Below are positions 22,180 to 34,086 of a stretch of 64,000 nt of DNA, in pieces. Origin of the DNA: Eurosta solidaginis (taxonomy: Eukaryota > Arthropoda > Insecta > Diptera > Tephritidae); contig NC_090322.1 in NCBI RefSeq assembly GCF_040869045.1, positions 179,752,672 through 179,816,671 on the forward strand, in the 5' to 3' direction. Position numbers and translations under genes: made by a program. Every line of letters begins with the position of its first letter. The first letter of the stretch is position 1. Under the pieces are notes generated by a model. It saw only the letters and a program-made list of their open reading frames with translations. It did not search any database and had not been told where the DNA came from.

Positions 22180-23095
22180 AAAGCGAAACTAATCGATTAT
22201 GCGCCGTTAAAAAATGGCAACACTTCTAGAAGAAATCGATAGCATTTGTGTAAAAATCGATAGCTCATTAGTCAAAACTCGATAACTTTTCCATTGCACA
22301 TCGGAAGCACGCCAATGTACACAAACTTGGTAATATTAAACTTTTTCATGATATATCGATAACTTTCCGATAACATATCTATATTATATCAATAGTTCTT
22401 TGAAAACAAATCGAAAGCTTTTCGGTATTTTTTCGTTAAGGAAACGATTACACGCCAATAAAAATCTGAAAATATTCTGATAGCAAATTTATAACTTTTC
22501 GATAAAAAACGAAATCAACTTTTTAATCACATAACGATAACTTTTCGATTAATAATATATAATTATCCGATGATGAATACAAAACTTTTGCTGAAGATAG
22601 CATTTGTTGTCGATAGCAAATTGATAGCGCTTCTGTAACAAAACTATAGCTCTTGGATAACTTTTTGTTAAGAAATCGATAGCACGCCACCAACAAACTG
22701 ATGACAGCCTGACAGCTAATGGATAATGGATTTCATTTAAAACTAAGTGACGTTTTGATCACAGAAAGGATAAATTTTCGATTATAATCTACAACTTTTC
22801 GATGATAAGACAATAAGGTTTGATAACGATAGCCTTCGTTATCGATAACAAATTTGTAACACTTCGTTAAAAAATCAATATCTCTTTAATAAATTTTCGA
22901 TAAAAAATCCATAACACGCCGATAAAAAACTGGTAACACTCTGTTAGCAAATCGATAGGTTTTCGCGATAACTTTTTGTAACATTGCGATAACTTTCGAT
23001 AAATGGTCCATTACTTTTCGATAGGGAATCGATAAGTTTTGTATAACTTAATTCGATAGCAAATGTATAACTCAACGATAACAAATCTACACATT
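22180..23095. repeat. CGATA motif cluster (2), about 0.9 kb
   Basis: Dozens of degenerate copies of ATCGATAAC / TCGATAGC / CGATAACTTTT are spaced by roughly 20-40 bp with no exact period: AAATCGATAGCATTTGTG, AACTCGATAACTTTTCC, TATCGATAACTTTCCG, TTCGATAAAAAACG, GTTATCGATAACAAAT and so on. It looks like a decayed short-unit tandem array. No frame or RNA signal. Confidence 0.75.
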
Positions 23096-25057
23096 AAAAA
23101 CGACGAGACAAATTTAGATGAAATCTTCTACATAAACGATTCTTAGATTTTCTACTGGTGCTACCTAGGTAAAGGCTTTATGCTGGATTATTTAAGAAAA
23201 TATTTAAGAGTTATACTTGATACTTGAATAACGCATAAAATCATTAAACTTTTATTTATGCCTATCCCTGCTTGTAAATATGTAGAATTTACGATTTTGT
23301 TGTTGTTATGTTACATTGCGCATGTGTATCAAAGGCTATAAGAATTCAACGATAGTTCTTGCGTGTTTTTGTAAATTTGTATTAATATGGAGACTTCAGT
23401 GTTGAGTGCATTTGAAGAATATCTAAATTTTGATAGTAAATTACAATACAAAATTTATGTTAACTTAATATGCATCAAGTTTAATGAAAGATTAAATTCA
23501 TAGCCGTCACTGCGTATACGCAACTTTTCAGGTGGCTGTAATATGAATTTATTACAAAGCAAACGTTCTTTCATTCTTTGGAGACTTTTACCAATTGGTA
23601 TTTCTTTTTCATTGATTTACCCCACCCCCAACGCATCTCTCTTCGCTAGCTACTCAAACCGCCACGACTGGGAAAAAGTAAGCACAAACGCAGAAAATTT
23701 GATGCAGAAAAAAGTCAAAATGGTAAACCATAATGTAAAGGTATGCAATGCAGAAAAATGCGATTTGGAGAATTTTGTTGTGAATGCATTTTTTGTCTCA
23801 ATTTTTTCACATTAAAGTTGTCGATTTTTTATTTTGCTTGAAATATCTTGCAATATATTTTGCTAATCTATACAATAACTTTTATATTTGTGAATTCACA
23901 AAGTTGGTAAAACGTATTCTTGTTCTTCTTTCTAACAAGCTTTTGCTTTGTTGCTGTTTTTGTTTTTACCTATGCATACGCTTATCACACCCATCAAGCG
24001 TTACAACGTCAGTAGCATCCAATTTGATGCTTTTGTTAATTTTGTTTTTTTTTTCACAGAAAAATTTGCAATGTTTCTAAAAATTTTTTTTATTTTCACG
24101 CATTTGCATTCTTTGTTAGTGCTTTTGACTTTATTTTTACAACTATTTTACTTTAGTTTTCATAATCTTTTATGATTGTATACCAATTTTTACCACTTTT
24201 CATTGCGTTATATACAAATTTTGTTTCTGTTAGTTCCTTTACAAATATTTATATTAATTTTTTCACTTTTTTCTTCTTTTTAGTTCTTCAGATTACAATC
24301 CGTCACTATCCGCGCCACAAACAGTTTTCGCAAAGCGGTCGCGTACGTCTGCCACACACTTTTGTCTGCGAAGAGCTGGGAATTATCACAGTTTAGCCTT
24401 TCAAAATCAGTCAGTTCCTGTTTAAAATACTCCAATCTTGCTCAGATTTGGCTCTTCCGCAGACTCCAAAACGGTTCTCTGCATGAAAATCTTTTGTGTT
24501 CAATGTAAGTTCTCGCACAGCCTCTTTTCATGCTCTCTCTCACTCTCATTTTTCATGCTCTCTTCGTCTTTACGCATCTAACTATATAAAATCGGAAAAA
24601 CCATTCTTATATTCTCTCGTTTAACCGACTTTTCCATATCACCATTTTCGTCTAGCTTTTGTTTTTATGTTTCATCTGTATTTGTGTTTCGAGTGCGTCG
24701 CACCCAAATTTTGCACACACAGACACACACAGTTCTGCTATCCATACACAAGCGTAACTTATATACATACATATGCATTTGCAAAGACATTTGCTTGCTT
24801 GTTAATTGTGTTACTCTCGTTCCAACTCAAATATGTATATATTTTTGTATGTTTGGTGTCACTAGTTGGCAACTCTTTTATGTCTTAACTAAGACAACTT
24901 TGCAGCGCAGCTCTTCGCCAGCAGCATTAATGCTGACAAGTGACCCGGTTTCGAGTGTATTTTTGGCGGAGGAAAAACTCCTTAAAATTCGTTGTAACTA
25001 CAGCTGGCATATTGTAAGCTAGACCTTATTTTCTTTAAGTATAATTCAGATAATAAT
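23096..25057. other. No gene recognised; T-rich, CT-repeat block
   Basis: T-rich frames around 23784-24175 encode only hydrophobic low-complexity peptides. From 24527 a CTCTCTCTCACTCTC block (GAGA-factor-like on the other strand) precedes ACTATATAAAATCGG (24580), a TATA-like element. No supported transcript follows. AC-rich spots lie at 24710-24730. Confidence 0.4.
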
Positions 25058-25058
25058 T

Positions 25059-25414
25059 GGCGTCCGCCGTGGTGTGATGGTAGCGTGCTCCGCCTACCAC
25101 ACCGAAGACCCTGGGTTCACGCCCCGGGAAAAGCACCATCAAAAAACAAGTTTTTTCATTTAGAAGAAAATTTTTCTAAGCGGGGTCGCCCTTCGGCAGT
25201 GTTTGGCAAGCACTCCGAGTGTATTTCTGCCATGAAAAGCTCTCAGTGAAAACTCATCTGCCTTGCAGATGCCGCTCGGAGTCGGCATAAAACAAGAAGG
25301 TCCGATCCCGCCAATTTGTAGGCAAAAAGAAATAGGAGCACGACGCAAATTGGAAGAGAAGCTCGGCCTTAGATCTCTTCGAGGTTATGCCGCCTTACAT
25401 TTTTTTTTTTTTTT
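25059..25414 (+). mobile_element. tRNA-Gly-like SINE (S-Gly copy 3)
   Basis: Head: GCCGTGGTGTGATGGTAGCG, then TGCTCCGCCTACCACACC and CCTGGGTTCACGCCCCGGG; the box B-like GGTTCACGCCC is near consensus. The body matches copies 1 and 4, and the tail is a T run (25400-25414). AATTCAGATAA upstream and AATTCAGAAAA downstream may be an imperfect target duplication, which would add about 15 bp to the 5' side. Confidence 0.85.
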
Positions 25415-25544
25415 ACAATTCAGAAAAAAGTGTTTTCGAAAATTTGTTTTTGATGTAAATTTCATTCCAGTTGTTTTAAACATAATCGGTACAGCAAAAG
25501 CGCAAAACTAGAGGAATATGGAAGAAGAGAACATCCACAACCAA

Positions 25545-25640
25545 CTAATTTTCAGATTACATTTCGATAATAAATTGTAACTTCTCGATTGCAAATTCAA
25601 TAACAAACCGATAACTCATCGGTCAGAACTCTGAACTTCA
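25545..25640. repeat. CGATA motif cluster (3), short
   Basis: Contains TTTCGATAATAAATTG, CTTCTCGATTGCAAATTC and ACCGATAACTCATCGGTC. This is a short relative of the larger clusters at 19.8 and 22.2 kb, ending where the LINE remnant begins. Confidence 0.55.
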
Positions 25641-25647
25641 ATAGAAA

Positions 25648-27168
25648 CAAAATACCTAGGGGGTACACTAGATGCTACCTTAAATAAAGAACACTAGCTC
25701 GCTTTACCTTAAAACATGGGGGTATTTCCCAAAATGGTGTACTGGACATTTAGTACTTTTGTGAAGCTAGAGTCACCTACGCATTCTTAGTTTTTTGGCC
25801 GAAGCCCACGCAAAGAAAGGCAACCGCAAATTTAAACAAACTGCATCGCCTAAGTAGTTTGTATTGGGATAACGGGTGCGATGAGAACGCCCCCTGCTAA
25901 TGTGTTAAGTGCATTAATCTTTCACTATAAGAGTAAGGCCCTTAACTTCCCCAATACTTGCAGAACTAGTACTTCAAGGTATTTCGTGACACAGCATAAC
26001 ACACATGACTGCACATATGAACGTAAAAAGAAAATTTTGAGACAATCCCATACTGCAAATACGTGATGTCATCACCCCAGACGTAGATTCTTGTGAAATA
26101 TTAAGGTGTCTATTGGAGCCAGAACTCATAGGAAACAGTAAAGCCATATACTTACGCTGACTCAGAAGTTCAGTTCAGGGATGTTTCAAAACTTGAAAAC
26201 TTCAAGAAATCTGTACCGAAGGGTTGCTATCCCACTTTTTTCAGGCAGAACTCTATGCGATAGAATTTTGCGGCAGAGAATGTCTATGGAGAGTCCTATC
26301 CCTGAGAAATGTCCCCATCATGCCAGAAGCCCAGCCAGACTTTCATGCTCTGCAATCTTACACAACTACATGTAAGCTGATGGATCAATTCGGGTATTAC
26401 TTGGGATCCAAAAACCAGCAGACTACACAGCCAATGAGGATGATATGGCAGCATTCTATGTAGTAGAGCTCTTTTGTGATCCCACAAAGGCACACATTGA
26501 GGAAACCATTAATAACTGGAAACAAAGCAGTTCAGAAAACACTGTAATAAATGCCCAGGCCAAACTCCCAGTAACGAGAGTGTCAGCCAAACTCATTAAT
26601 CGAAGCAGATATTACCTACGAGTTCTTACTAGGACACGGCAGTCTTCGGTATCAACTTAGTAAGTTAAATTTAACGTATAAAAAAATGTTTCGCTTTTGT
26701 GAGCTATGGGATGAAACGCATGTTCACATTTTCTGCAACTGTGTCAATCTGCCAAGAAAGAGGTTCTCCCATCTAACTGACGTGACTCTTAATCCCTGCG
26801 GGAAATGGAGTAAAAAATCTGAGGAAGTTCCCTAACACAATAAAAGATTCCAAACGCAGCAATAAGCTGAAAGTTCAACCACAATCCGATGGCAATTCTG
26901 TTTCAAATATGAATATATCATACACATATTTAGCAGGCTTTGGCTAAGGTTTTGGCTAAGCCCCTCACGGAACTAGGGCGTGATGGACGAAATTGCCTAG
27001 CAGGTTAAATGTGGTAATATCGAGTCTTCACCGATGTTGTCGGCCCAACACCTCAACCGTGTTTGTTATCTGATGCTACCCGATGTATATCAGACAAAGA
27101 ACCATCAACATCAATAGAATTCACCAAAACTTTAGAGGTGTATCTCTGTCGCTATAACAACAACAACA
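25648..27168 (+). pseudogene. Decayed LINE (RT end, RNase H, C-terminal finger) with CAA tail
   Basis: The remnant starts inside the reverse transcriptase at KYLGGTLDATLNKEH (25650; the YLG block late in the RT domain). It continues through CIGITGAMRTPPANVLSALI (about 25865-25923), a phrase typical between RT and RNase H. Then come FQAELYAIEFCGRE (RNase H glutamate region, about 26240), a shifted LINRSRYYLRVLT/GTRQSS-type segment and RFCELWDETHVHIFCNC (26690-26742), the C-terminal finger whose first cysteine is replaced by phenylalanine. Several frameshifts and stops occur. The UTR includes CCTAGCAGGTTAAATGTGGT (26995), and the copy ends at CGCTATAACAACAACAAC (27151-27168), a CAA-type tail. 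A second 3' end of the same family lies at 28.4-28.8 kb. RNase H after RT places it in the R1/LOA/I-type group; the clade is undecided. Confidence 0.75.
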
Positions 27169-27189
27169 GGAGACATTTTTTTTCTGAGT

Positions 27190-27420
27190 GAGCCAATGTC
27201 ATCCATTTTCACCCAACACTGTCCATAATTCCGAGCCCTACACTAGGGCAGGTACGAAAAAAAACTTGATGGTGGGATTCTGGTTCGTCGAGAGGGCACT
27301 TTCTTGCATTGATTTATTTAGTCTAAAGAAGCACTTGTTAGTAAGAGAGATCCTCTGTTTTATATCGTGGCTAACATTGCATTAGCAGTTTATTCTGATA
27401 TCACGATATATGTAGGAAGT
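27190..27420 (-). pseudogene. RTE-like reverse transcriptase C-terminal remnant (copy 3)
   Basis: The minus strand reads SHDIKQRISLTNKCFFRLNK, SMQESALSTNQNPTIKFFFV, PALV, a stop, GSELWTVLGENG. This is the longest continuous match among the three remnants to the ...LSNKCFFGLSRQLKSKALSR..K...YKSLI.PVLLYGSEAWT...-like block of RTE-type LINEs. One stop replaces the residue before GSELWT. No other part of the element is nearby. Confidence 0.7.
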
Positions 27421-28417
27421 CCGACAACGGTGACGTGGCTTCCAAGGCCTGCATCTTTCTCCGCAATAGCTGGCGCCAATTTGAAAGACCAAATCTTCTT
27501 CAAATTAGATGGGCTGGGATACGGGTGTCTTGCAAAACAATTCTTATTTGCCTTTTTTTCTTGCAGTTTGATCGATGTAGCTGCTGACGTTATCAAACTC
27601 TGGACTTTAATCAAAATTGTTAACTTTTTTCATTTAAAGCACAATGTTAAATATTACGAGTATTCTCGTTTGTTTGGTCGCCTGGAAAGATTATAGTGCG
27701 AACATATTAGCTTTAGTTTCGTTGTGTTCTTAGTGGCTCTCGCAAAAGCGGTTTAAAAGAGTTCATTCAACCTTCACAGGCAGTTGTTTACGGCACATTT
27801 TTTTCTTCCCTATAATATTTTAGGTTAGAAATGAGTCAATGTCAAAAAAAGTCGTAATCTCTCACTTTCATCCAATACATGAAACATGGTTGCAGTTCAT
27901 ATGTCGTTGAATGAAGATCACATACTTTCAAAGTTTAAAGATCATATGAGTTAGCTTCCCAAGTTTATATTTGAGCCTCTAACCAGACTCGATGGTATCA
28001 TTTCTAATCTGAAGCTAGGCAGGGATATCTGGCAAGCTCTGTGAATAATAAATACCCGCTGCCTGAAGCCTGAAGTAGCTTACAAGTGGACAGAACCGGC
28101 AGTGTTATTAGGATTCCCACTCACTCGTCGCAGATCATTTTGGATTCGTCTGCGAAAACTGAATTTTTGGGTCTCTGAGCTAGTCACCAACATTGCTAAC
28201 ATTCCTGACAAATCAAAGAAGTCTCTAACTTGTGGAGAAATCCAACCAAATGGGGATATGTATAAAATTTATCTAGATATAGGAACTAAGTATGGGACTT
28301 AATCATAGCCAGACGCAAACTAAGGCGATAAACTCGCAATGACAGCATCTAGAAATGTGTTAGAAACTTAAATATATATAGAAGGATATAAAAAACAAAA
28401 TTTCGAAAAGTGCCAAA
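27421..28417. other. No gene recognised
   Basis: Short frames (for example 27367-27696 and 28102-28302) do not resemble a known product. No repeat of this window is seen. Confidence 0.4.
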
Positions 28418-28785
28418 ATATGCCGAGCACCGAACACCCCCAGCGGGTTACGGGGCTTAGAATATACTCGCGGAAGGTATGCAAGTCGTAAGAGTCGAAC
28501 GCTTCAAGACATTGCCAGCGCAATTTAGCTTAAGGATCTCACTACACATAGCGAATCCGGTTTCATTAGCAGCCGAGGCTCAGCCGACCACAATTTTCTT
28601 TTTGAACGGAGGTGAATGCGGGATGGCCTAGCAGGTTCAATGTGGTCATATCAAATTGTTACCAAGATGGTCGGGCTGGGATCTTTATCCGGCAAATGAT
28701 AATAAACATCGGTACACCGCATCCCCCCCCCCCCCCCCCCCTCCCCCAATTCACCGGGGAATGTCTTTATCGCTACAAATAACTC
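28418..28785 (+). repeat. LINE 3' end fragment with poly-C run
   Basis: GGATGGCCTAGCAGGTTCAA then TGTGGTCATATC matches 26990-27020 of the LINE above, and ACCGGGGAATGTCTTTATCG then CTACAAATAAC is the same tail as its CGCTATAACAACAAC end. Upstream, CAGCGGGTTACGGGGC and GGTATGCAAGTCGTAAGAG also recur in altered form near 40.63 kb. A run of 19 C (28723-28741), then T and five more C, interrupts the tail and creates a spurious proline-rich frame. Confidence 0.65.
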
Positions 28786-30756
28786 ATAAAATAAATATAT
28801 ATTTTTTACCACAAATTTTGAATTCATTCATTCCCAAATCTGATTTCTGCGCTGGCAGACCTGCCGACTTTTACTAAAGCTCAAGTGTAGAAGTTAGGCT
28901 TTTTATACCCAAGCTTACGAAAAGTTCTCTAGTGATATTGAAATATAGCAAGCATAAATTATCTAGAATCTTGCAATAGAGCGCAATTTGAAAAGTTGGT
29001 AAAAGTTCATCATCATGTTATATCCGAAACTAATACAATTTTGGCCACCAATTCCCTGCGTTTTCTCAGCTTCGAATAAAACGATAACATTTGTCTTTTT
29101 TCGGCACCTTACAAAGAGTTTAACGGCAGTGGTAAAATAAATTTGGTTTCAAAACTGAAATCTTCTTACAAAAACCATCTATGATTTCGTTTAATAAGTC
29201 AGATCTATATCTCAACACTATCACAATTCTGTAAGGAAAGTAAAATGAAACAGCCAGTTTTAAAATTCTTGGTATTTGCTTTGTAATATGGCTTAGAACT
29301 AATATCCAAATACAATAACTGTTTATTAAACTCAACCCTCTGAATGATCAAAACTCAGACCATAAACTAACCTTAAATCAAGTTTCAAAACATTTAAAAG
29401 GCCAAGACCGTAACGCACAATAAAAAAAAAAAAAAAAAAAAACAAAAAAATTAAAAACATCCCTTCCCTTGAAAATCACAACACTCATTATGAGATTTCA
29501 CACAACCCCCTTCATTTGCAATCAACAGCCAAGTAAACCAACCCCAACACAATATTGTTATCGACATTTTTTTTAGAATAATACAAGAGGTGTGCGGTCG
29601 TTCTGCTATTGATTTGCTTTTGTTGTGCTGCTGTTTGCTGCGTGTTACGCTGTAACTACATGTACATATTTAGGAATGCACAAATTCTTGAACTCCACAA
29701 GACGACACAGCCGGCGATGGTCCACGCGCAGACAATTGACACAGTGACACATACTCGCTCGGTACTACAGCGACGATGGCGCCAATGGCAACAGCGCGAG
29801 AACCTAGAATAATAAGAATATAAACGAACTAAACAGCCGATGAATAAATGTTTCCCACACTCAAAGCGAACACCTTTATAATTTTGGATCTACTGTGTAC
29901 GAGAATGCAAGCTGGTAAGCAAAGGAATTCCGATGAGAGAATAGGAATGTGAGTATGTGAAATGCGCATAAACGTTACAGCTACATTGTCATTTTTATCT
30001 CAGCTGAGAGCTAAGTAAACACACACGCCTTTTTTACAAACTATCTGTATATAATATGAAAATTGAGCATAAATATGCGCTCTCCCAGCATCAAAATGAG
30101 CACACAAAAAGAAAGTGGGCCAACTTCGCCTGGATTGTGTGATGTGTTTTGCATGAAGGGTGGGTGCGTTTGTTAAATCTCCATTAATTAAGGTAAGAAG
30201 TCTACAAAATGTCACGCAGCATTGTTATCTGTCAAAGGTTTTGCAAGAGAGCAAAGCATACTGGAGAGAGCGAATTTAGTAAGAAAGAGTTTAAACAAAA
30301 AAAAAAAAAAACAACAAAAGTGTGTTACACAGAGGAACAGCTGATAATTCTTAGAAAAGTGGGAAATATAATGACATAAATACACTGGGAGATAGCTCTG
30401 AAACTTTTTTTTAACTGAATTGTATAGACAGCATCTTCACACGAAAATTGTTAGGGGTATTCGACTGTGGCAAATATCGGAAAAACTTTGTGGCGATTTG
30501 GACTTGGCCTAAACTTGGAGGTATGAGTCTACAAGAGACACGTAACTGTATATATATAAGACTCTTGCCAGACAGTGAATTTCCATAGATAGGCCAACAA
30601 GTTGGCGAATGGAAGGTGCACCTCTCGATGTGTACAGAGTAGACATCCTAACTTGTTTGCGAGAATGGGAAAGGCGCTATGACTTGTTTAAAAGCAAGGG
30701 AGGAAGACAGACGTAGAATCAAGTGAGGAGCAAAAAAATCTGCATATTTATGTTTT
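28786..30756. other. No gene recognised; possibly unique sequence
   Basis: An A run lies at 29421-29440 and another at 30298-30311. Around 29600-29820 the sequence is less AT-rich, with a 67-codon frame of no recognised similarity. GAGAGAGC-type phrases occur near 30245-30275. No repeat family of the window is present, so this may be host unique DNA. Confidence 0.4.
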
Positions 30757-30760
30757 ATAT

Positions 30761-31311
30761 TATAACGAATTTACTTGCAATTCCCCTTATTTGCAATCTT
30801 CTGCTAACGTTCGAATCACTGAACTGTTGAATAAATAAATCCACTATTCAATAATGCAAAATGGCCTTTATTAAAGTACTTCACAATAACACTGAAACTG
30901 ATTTTCAAAATAATACTGCTATTGCTCACTAGATAGCGTCTTAAATCCAACTGATTATCGCGCCTCTAAAGTTGCTGCATTTTATACTCTCTGATTTCCT
31001 CGTTCGCATCTTCTAGGCGCTTCCATTTCCAGAATCTACTAGTTGGCCATCAGCTATCAAATTTCTCAGCTGTAACTACCGATGCACGATTTTATAGCTT
31101 CTCTCATTGCATACTTTCGGGAGTATCTCAGATATATGCATGTGGTTGTGCGTTGCTTCTCCGCTGTGTGTACGTACATATGTGTAGACATAATGATTGA
31201 TTCGTTTATGTAGATACAAGTGACTGTCTGCTTTATTGTTGTTCTGACTTCATTTACTTAGCATCAGACTAGGGATGTGAGTATCACTTAGTGTCACTCA
31301 TATTCGCCACA
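30761..31311 (-). mobile_element. Solo LTR (copy e), long subtype
   Basis: On the plus strand it runs TATAACGAATTTACTTGC ... CATATTCGCCACA, flanked by ATAT (30757-30760 and 31312-31315). The inverted TATA block is TTTATACTCTCTG at 30981 and the inverted polyadenylation signal TTTATT near 30870. The interior is close to copy d over CCTCGTTCGCATCTTCTAGG and neighbouring sequence. No internal region remains. Confidence 0.9.
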
Positions 31312-31416
31312 ATATGAATTTATTATCATATATTATTACATGAATATAATATCATACAGTTAATGCTTGGGCATATCTCTCAATAGAAAAGACTCGCTGC
31401 TCATGAGCAAGTTTCC

Positions 31417-31535
31417 TCTCTCACTCCCACTCCAACTCTCACTATCACTCCAGCTCCCACATCCACTCCCACACGCACTCCCACTCACACTCCAACTCCC
31501 ACATCCACTAACTTCCACTCCTCCACCACTCCATC
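31417..31535. repeat. CACTCC/CACTCA minisatellite
   Basis: About 120 bp of hexamer-like variants on the plus strand: CACTCCCACTCCAACTCTCA, CACATCCACTCCCACACG and so on. Low complexity, no coding claim. Confidence 0.85.
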
Positions 31536-32933
31536 ATTAACATTTGTGGAGATAGTTCTCTTGTTTTCTTCTCCGTGATGCATTTCTGATATTTATTCTT
31601 CGTTCTAAGTAGGCGCCTGTCTTCAATCTGCGCCTCTCGATTATGCTTTAATGTGCCAGTCTTCCTAACTCACCGTGTTGACAGCGTCGTTTTTTTCGAC
31701 ACAGAGATACATTTCTCATCGTACCAGTTGTTTCTGAGAGCTCGCTGAAAGCCTATGATATCCACACCGATAGCACGTAGTTAGTATAAGTTATTAGAAC
31801 GTGAAGTCTGAATTTTCCAACTGTTCATCCAAAGATTTCTTCCTTGCTCAACTTGGAGTTGAGTATGCCAATCATGACTTTGATAGCATTGCTGAGACAG
31901 TCAGAGAGATGTATGCTTTTGATTGCATCATCTAGTCTTAGTGCATATCTGGGTGAGATCCACATTTACAGTCATGATCGACACTGCTTGGCGAAATTTT
32001 TTTTCCAGCAAAAATCGTAACCCTCCTGCGGTCCACTGCTAAATTTCCAGTTATCATTTAACATGTAAATTTCGTCAATTAAAAACTTTTTAAAAGTAGC
32101 CAAAACTTCGTTACTTTTCAGTCTAATAAAATATCCTAACAGGGACATTATACCTTTTTGAATATTTTCTAGTCGTCTGAAGGGTCTAGGTCATAAAGTT
32201 TGCCCTGTAAACATCATCGGTTTTGAAATATTTTCGCACCGCCACCACTCTTATGTACATATTCGCAAGTACATATATTTTTTGTTTATATGTGCTTACG
32301 TATCAAGGGTCGCAATGCTATTTGAGTGGTTCACGTGGCAAGCTTTATTGCGATATAAGCTTTAGCTACTATTTTAATGCTACTTGCCACACTCATTGCT
32401 TGCTGTTGCTTTTATTGTTGTCGCACTCTGTTGGCATAGTGAAATATTATCACATTTTTGTTGTTGTAAGAGTATGTTGTAATTGTTTCATGTCAACACA
32501 AGTGCTTTTGGAGTGTGTGTATTTTGCATAAATAAGTATGTTTGTAGAAGAAGGAGCGCAGCAACAATAAACACCAACCAACAATCATCAGAGGCACCCA
32601 CAAAAGCAGCGTCAAAAAACATCATCCACGTTTATGTACATGTATGTATGTAACAACACCTGTCAGCAACTATAATTACATACAAAGATACGGACATACA
32701 TGTGATATAATGTATGCAGCTGCTGTGGTGATAGGTGTTGCGTTAAGTGGGGACGACAGAAATGGACGACGCAACAGTCAAATAGCAACTATAACAACAA
32801 CCAAATTTATGTCCACTTAACGCGCTTATTCGCCTGCATCCATGCAGGAAATGTAGTTAACCACATAACTTAAAACTTGGTTTATAATAAACTACTCCAC
32901 ATTGATATCTGTTTAGTTTTGTTACACCATACT
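31536..32933. other. No gene recognised
   Basis: 31540-31950 has an uneven composition that could be decayed LINE coding sequence on the minus strand (GTACCAGTTGTTTCTGAGAG, GCTCGCTGAAAGCC), but I cannot place it. The 102-codon frame at 32223-32531 starts at a non-conserved site and resembles T-rich intergenic DNA. No other signal. Confidence 0.35.
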
Positions 32934-33262
32934 TAGGTTAGGTTAGGTTGAACTAGCCGGTCAATAAAGACCTCACATAAACTGAATGTGTCCATAATGT
33001 TACCAGAATTTGTTTGACGACCAAACAGAAGAACAGAATCAGGCGCCATGACATATGTTATAGAATAACTCCGTCCTCTTGGCAAATACTAGCAGTTTTC
33101 TAGGACTCAGGTTAATTACTACCTCAAGATATGGCAACTCTGCTCACTCAGCGCACACTTCCTACACTTGCTGCTACTGACGAGGCCTAACTTATAAGCA
33201 TGTGACGCCAGAAGGCAGTGTTCAGTTAGTATGCCCATCGTGAGCTTTAAATCTTCTCTTTT
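32934..33262 (-). pseudogene. 3' end of the 44.6-kb LINE family, minus orientation
   Basis: The minus strand reads HCLLASHAYKLGL, SSSKCRKC (C-terminal finger), then after a deletion PRKLLVFAKRTELF, a stop-rich UTR and the tail CAACCTAACCTAACCTAA. The PRKLLVFAKRTELF segment is also present in the LINE at 44.6-47.3 kb (near 46505), which shows the two are one family. This copy shows what the 3' UTR looks like without the 600-bp insertion: the UTR is only about 110 bp. It is 5'-truncated and dead. Confidence 0.8.
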
Positions 33263-33401
33263 CAGAGATATGAGCCACTACACCATACTTGAAAATTACT
33301 TATTTTTCTGGATATTGGACCAAACAATTGTTTGTAGAGATTGCTTCATGAGTATAAAGTTTTTTCCCTTTTTTTCAAGTTAACATATGCTTCCGTTAGT
33401 C

Positions 33402-33480
33402 ATATTAGAGCAGTGTTACAAAGTTTACAAACGGCGATGGTTACAAGGACATGTCTCTGAATTTCCCTTCTTAATCAGCT
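33402..33480 (+). repeat. Single arm of the F3 inverted-repeat element
   Basis: ATATTAGAGCAGTGTTACAA, GTTTACAAACGGCGATGGTT, ACAAGGACATGTCTCTGAAT and CTTCTTAATCAGCT match one 78-bp arm of the element at 43944-44318 with about ten differences. No facing arm is found nearby, so this is a solo end. Confidence 0.7.
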
Positions 33481-34086
33481 TATTCAGTTTTTTATATCTA
33501 CACTATATATAAAATTAAAAACCCTATTTTTTTTTTTTAGAGCAGAACAGTTGAACTACTGGGCTAGTTTTCCAAACTCAGGTTTTAAAATTACATACAT
33601 CTGTAACAAATTTACATAGAGATATTTTTTTATTCACTCATCAATAAAATTATGTTGAATTAAACCACCAAAAGTTAGCGCAAATCTTGGCTAGACAGCT
33701 GCAACAAACCTCCAAATCTGACCCAAGAGATTTCAGGGTCTTATTAGAGTTATTAGTTCATGCAAGTTCGCATTCCCCAAGAGGGAAAGAACTAAAAAAA
33801 AAGGACAAAAAACTTGGTCGTTGACGATTTCTTAGAAACTAAATCAGTCTCTTCAAAAAAATTGGTTTGGTGCAATATCCAACAAAGTTTTGTAGTGCGC
33901 TAGCGTAGTTTGAAATCATTCCATGAAAGACGGAATAATTAGCATAACCCAAAATTTCTCAACGAATGAAATGTGAATGTAAAATAAAATATATTTTAAT
34001 GAAGAATATGTTTAGTAACACTCTTATATTCATTTTGGGTTTGAGTATAATTGCTTGACTTTTATTAAAACAACGTGCGCTATTTT
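33481..34086. other. No gene recognised
   Basis: AT-rich; a T run lies at 33528-33538. Nothing identified. Confidence 0.45.

Noticed and set aside
23784..24175. Overlapping hydrophobic frames that look like membrane segments
   Set aside because: T-rich composition artefact; two frames are open at once over the same bases.
28656..28877. Proline-rich frame
   Set aside because: Produced by the poly-C run inside a LINE 3' end.
32223..32531. 102-codon frame with cysteines, possible secreted peptide
   Set aside because: Opens near T-rich DNA, no signal-peptide pattern or repeat-free conservation visible; cannot be supported.
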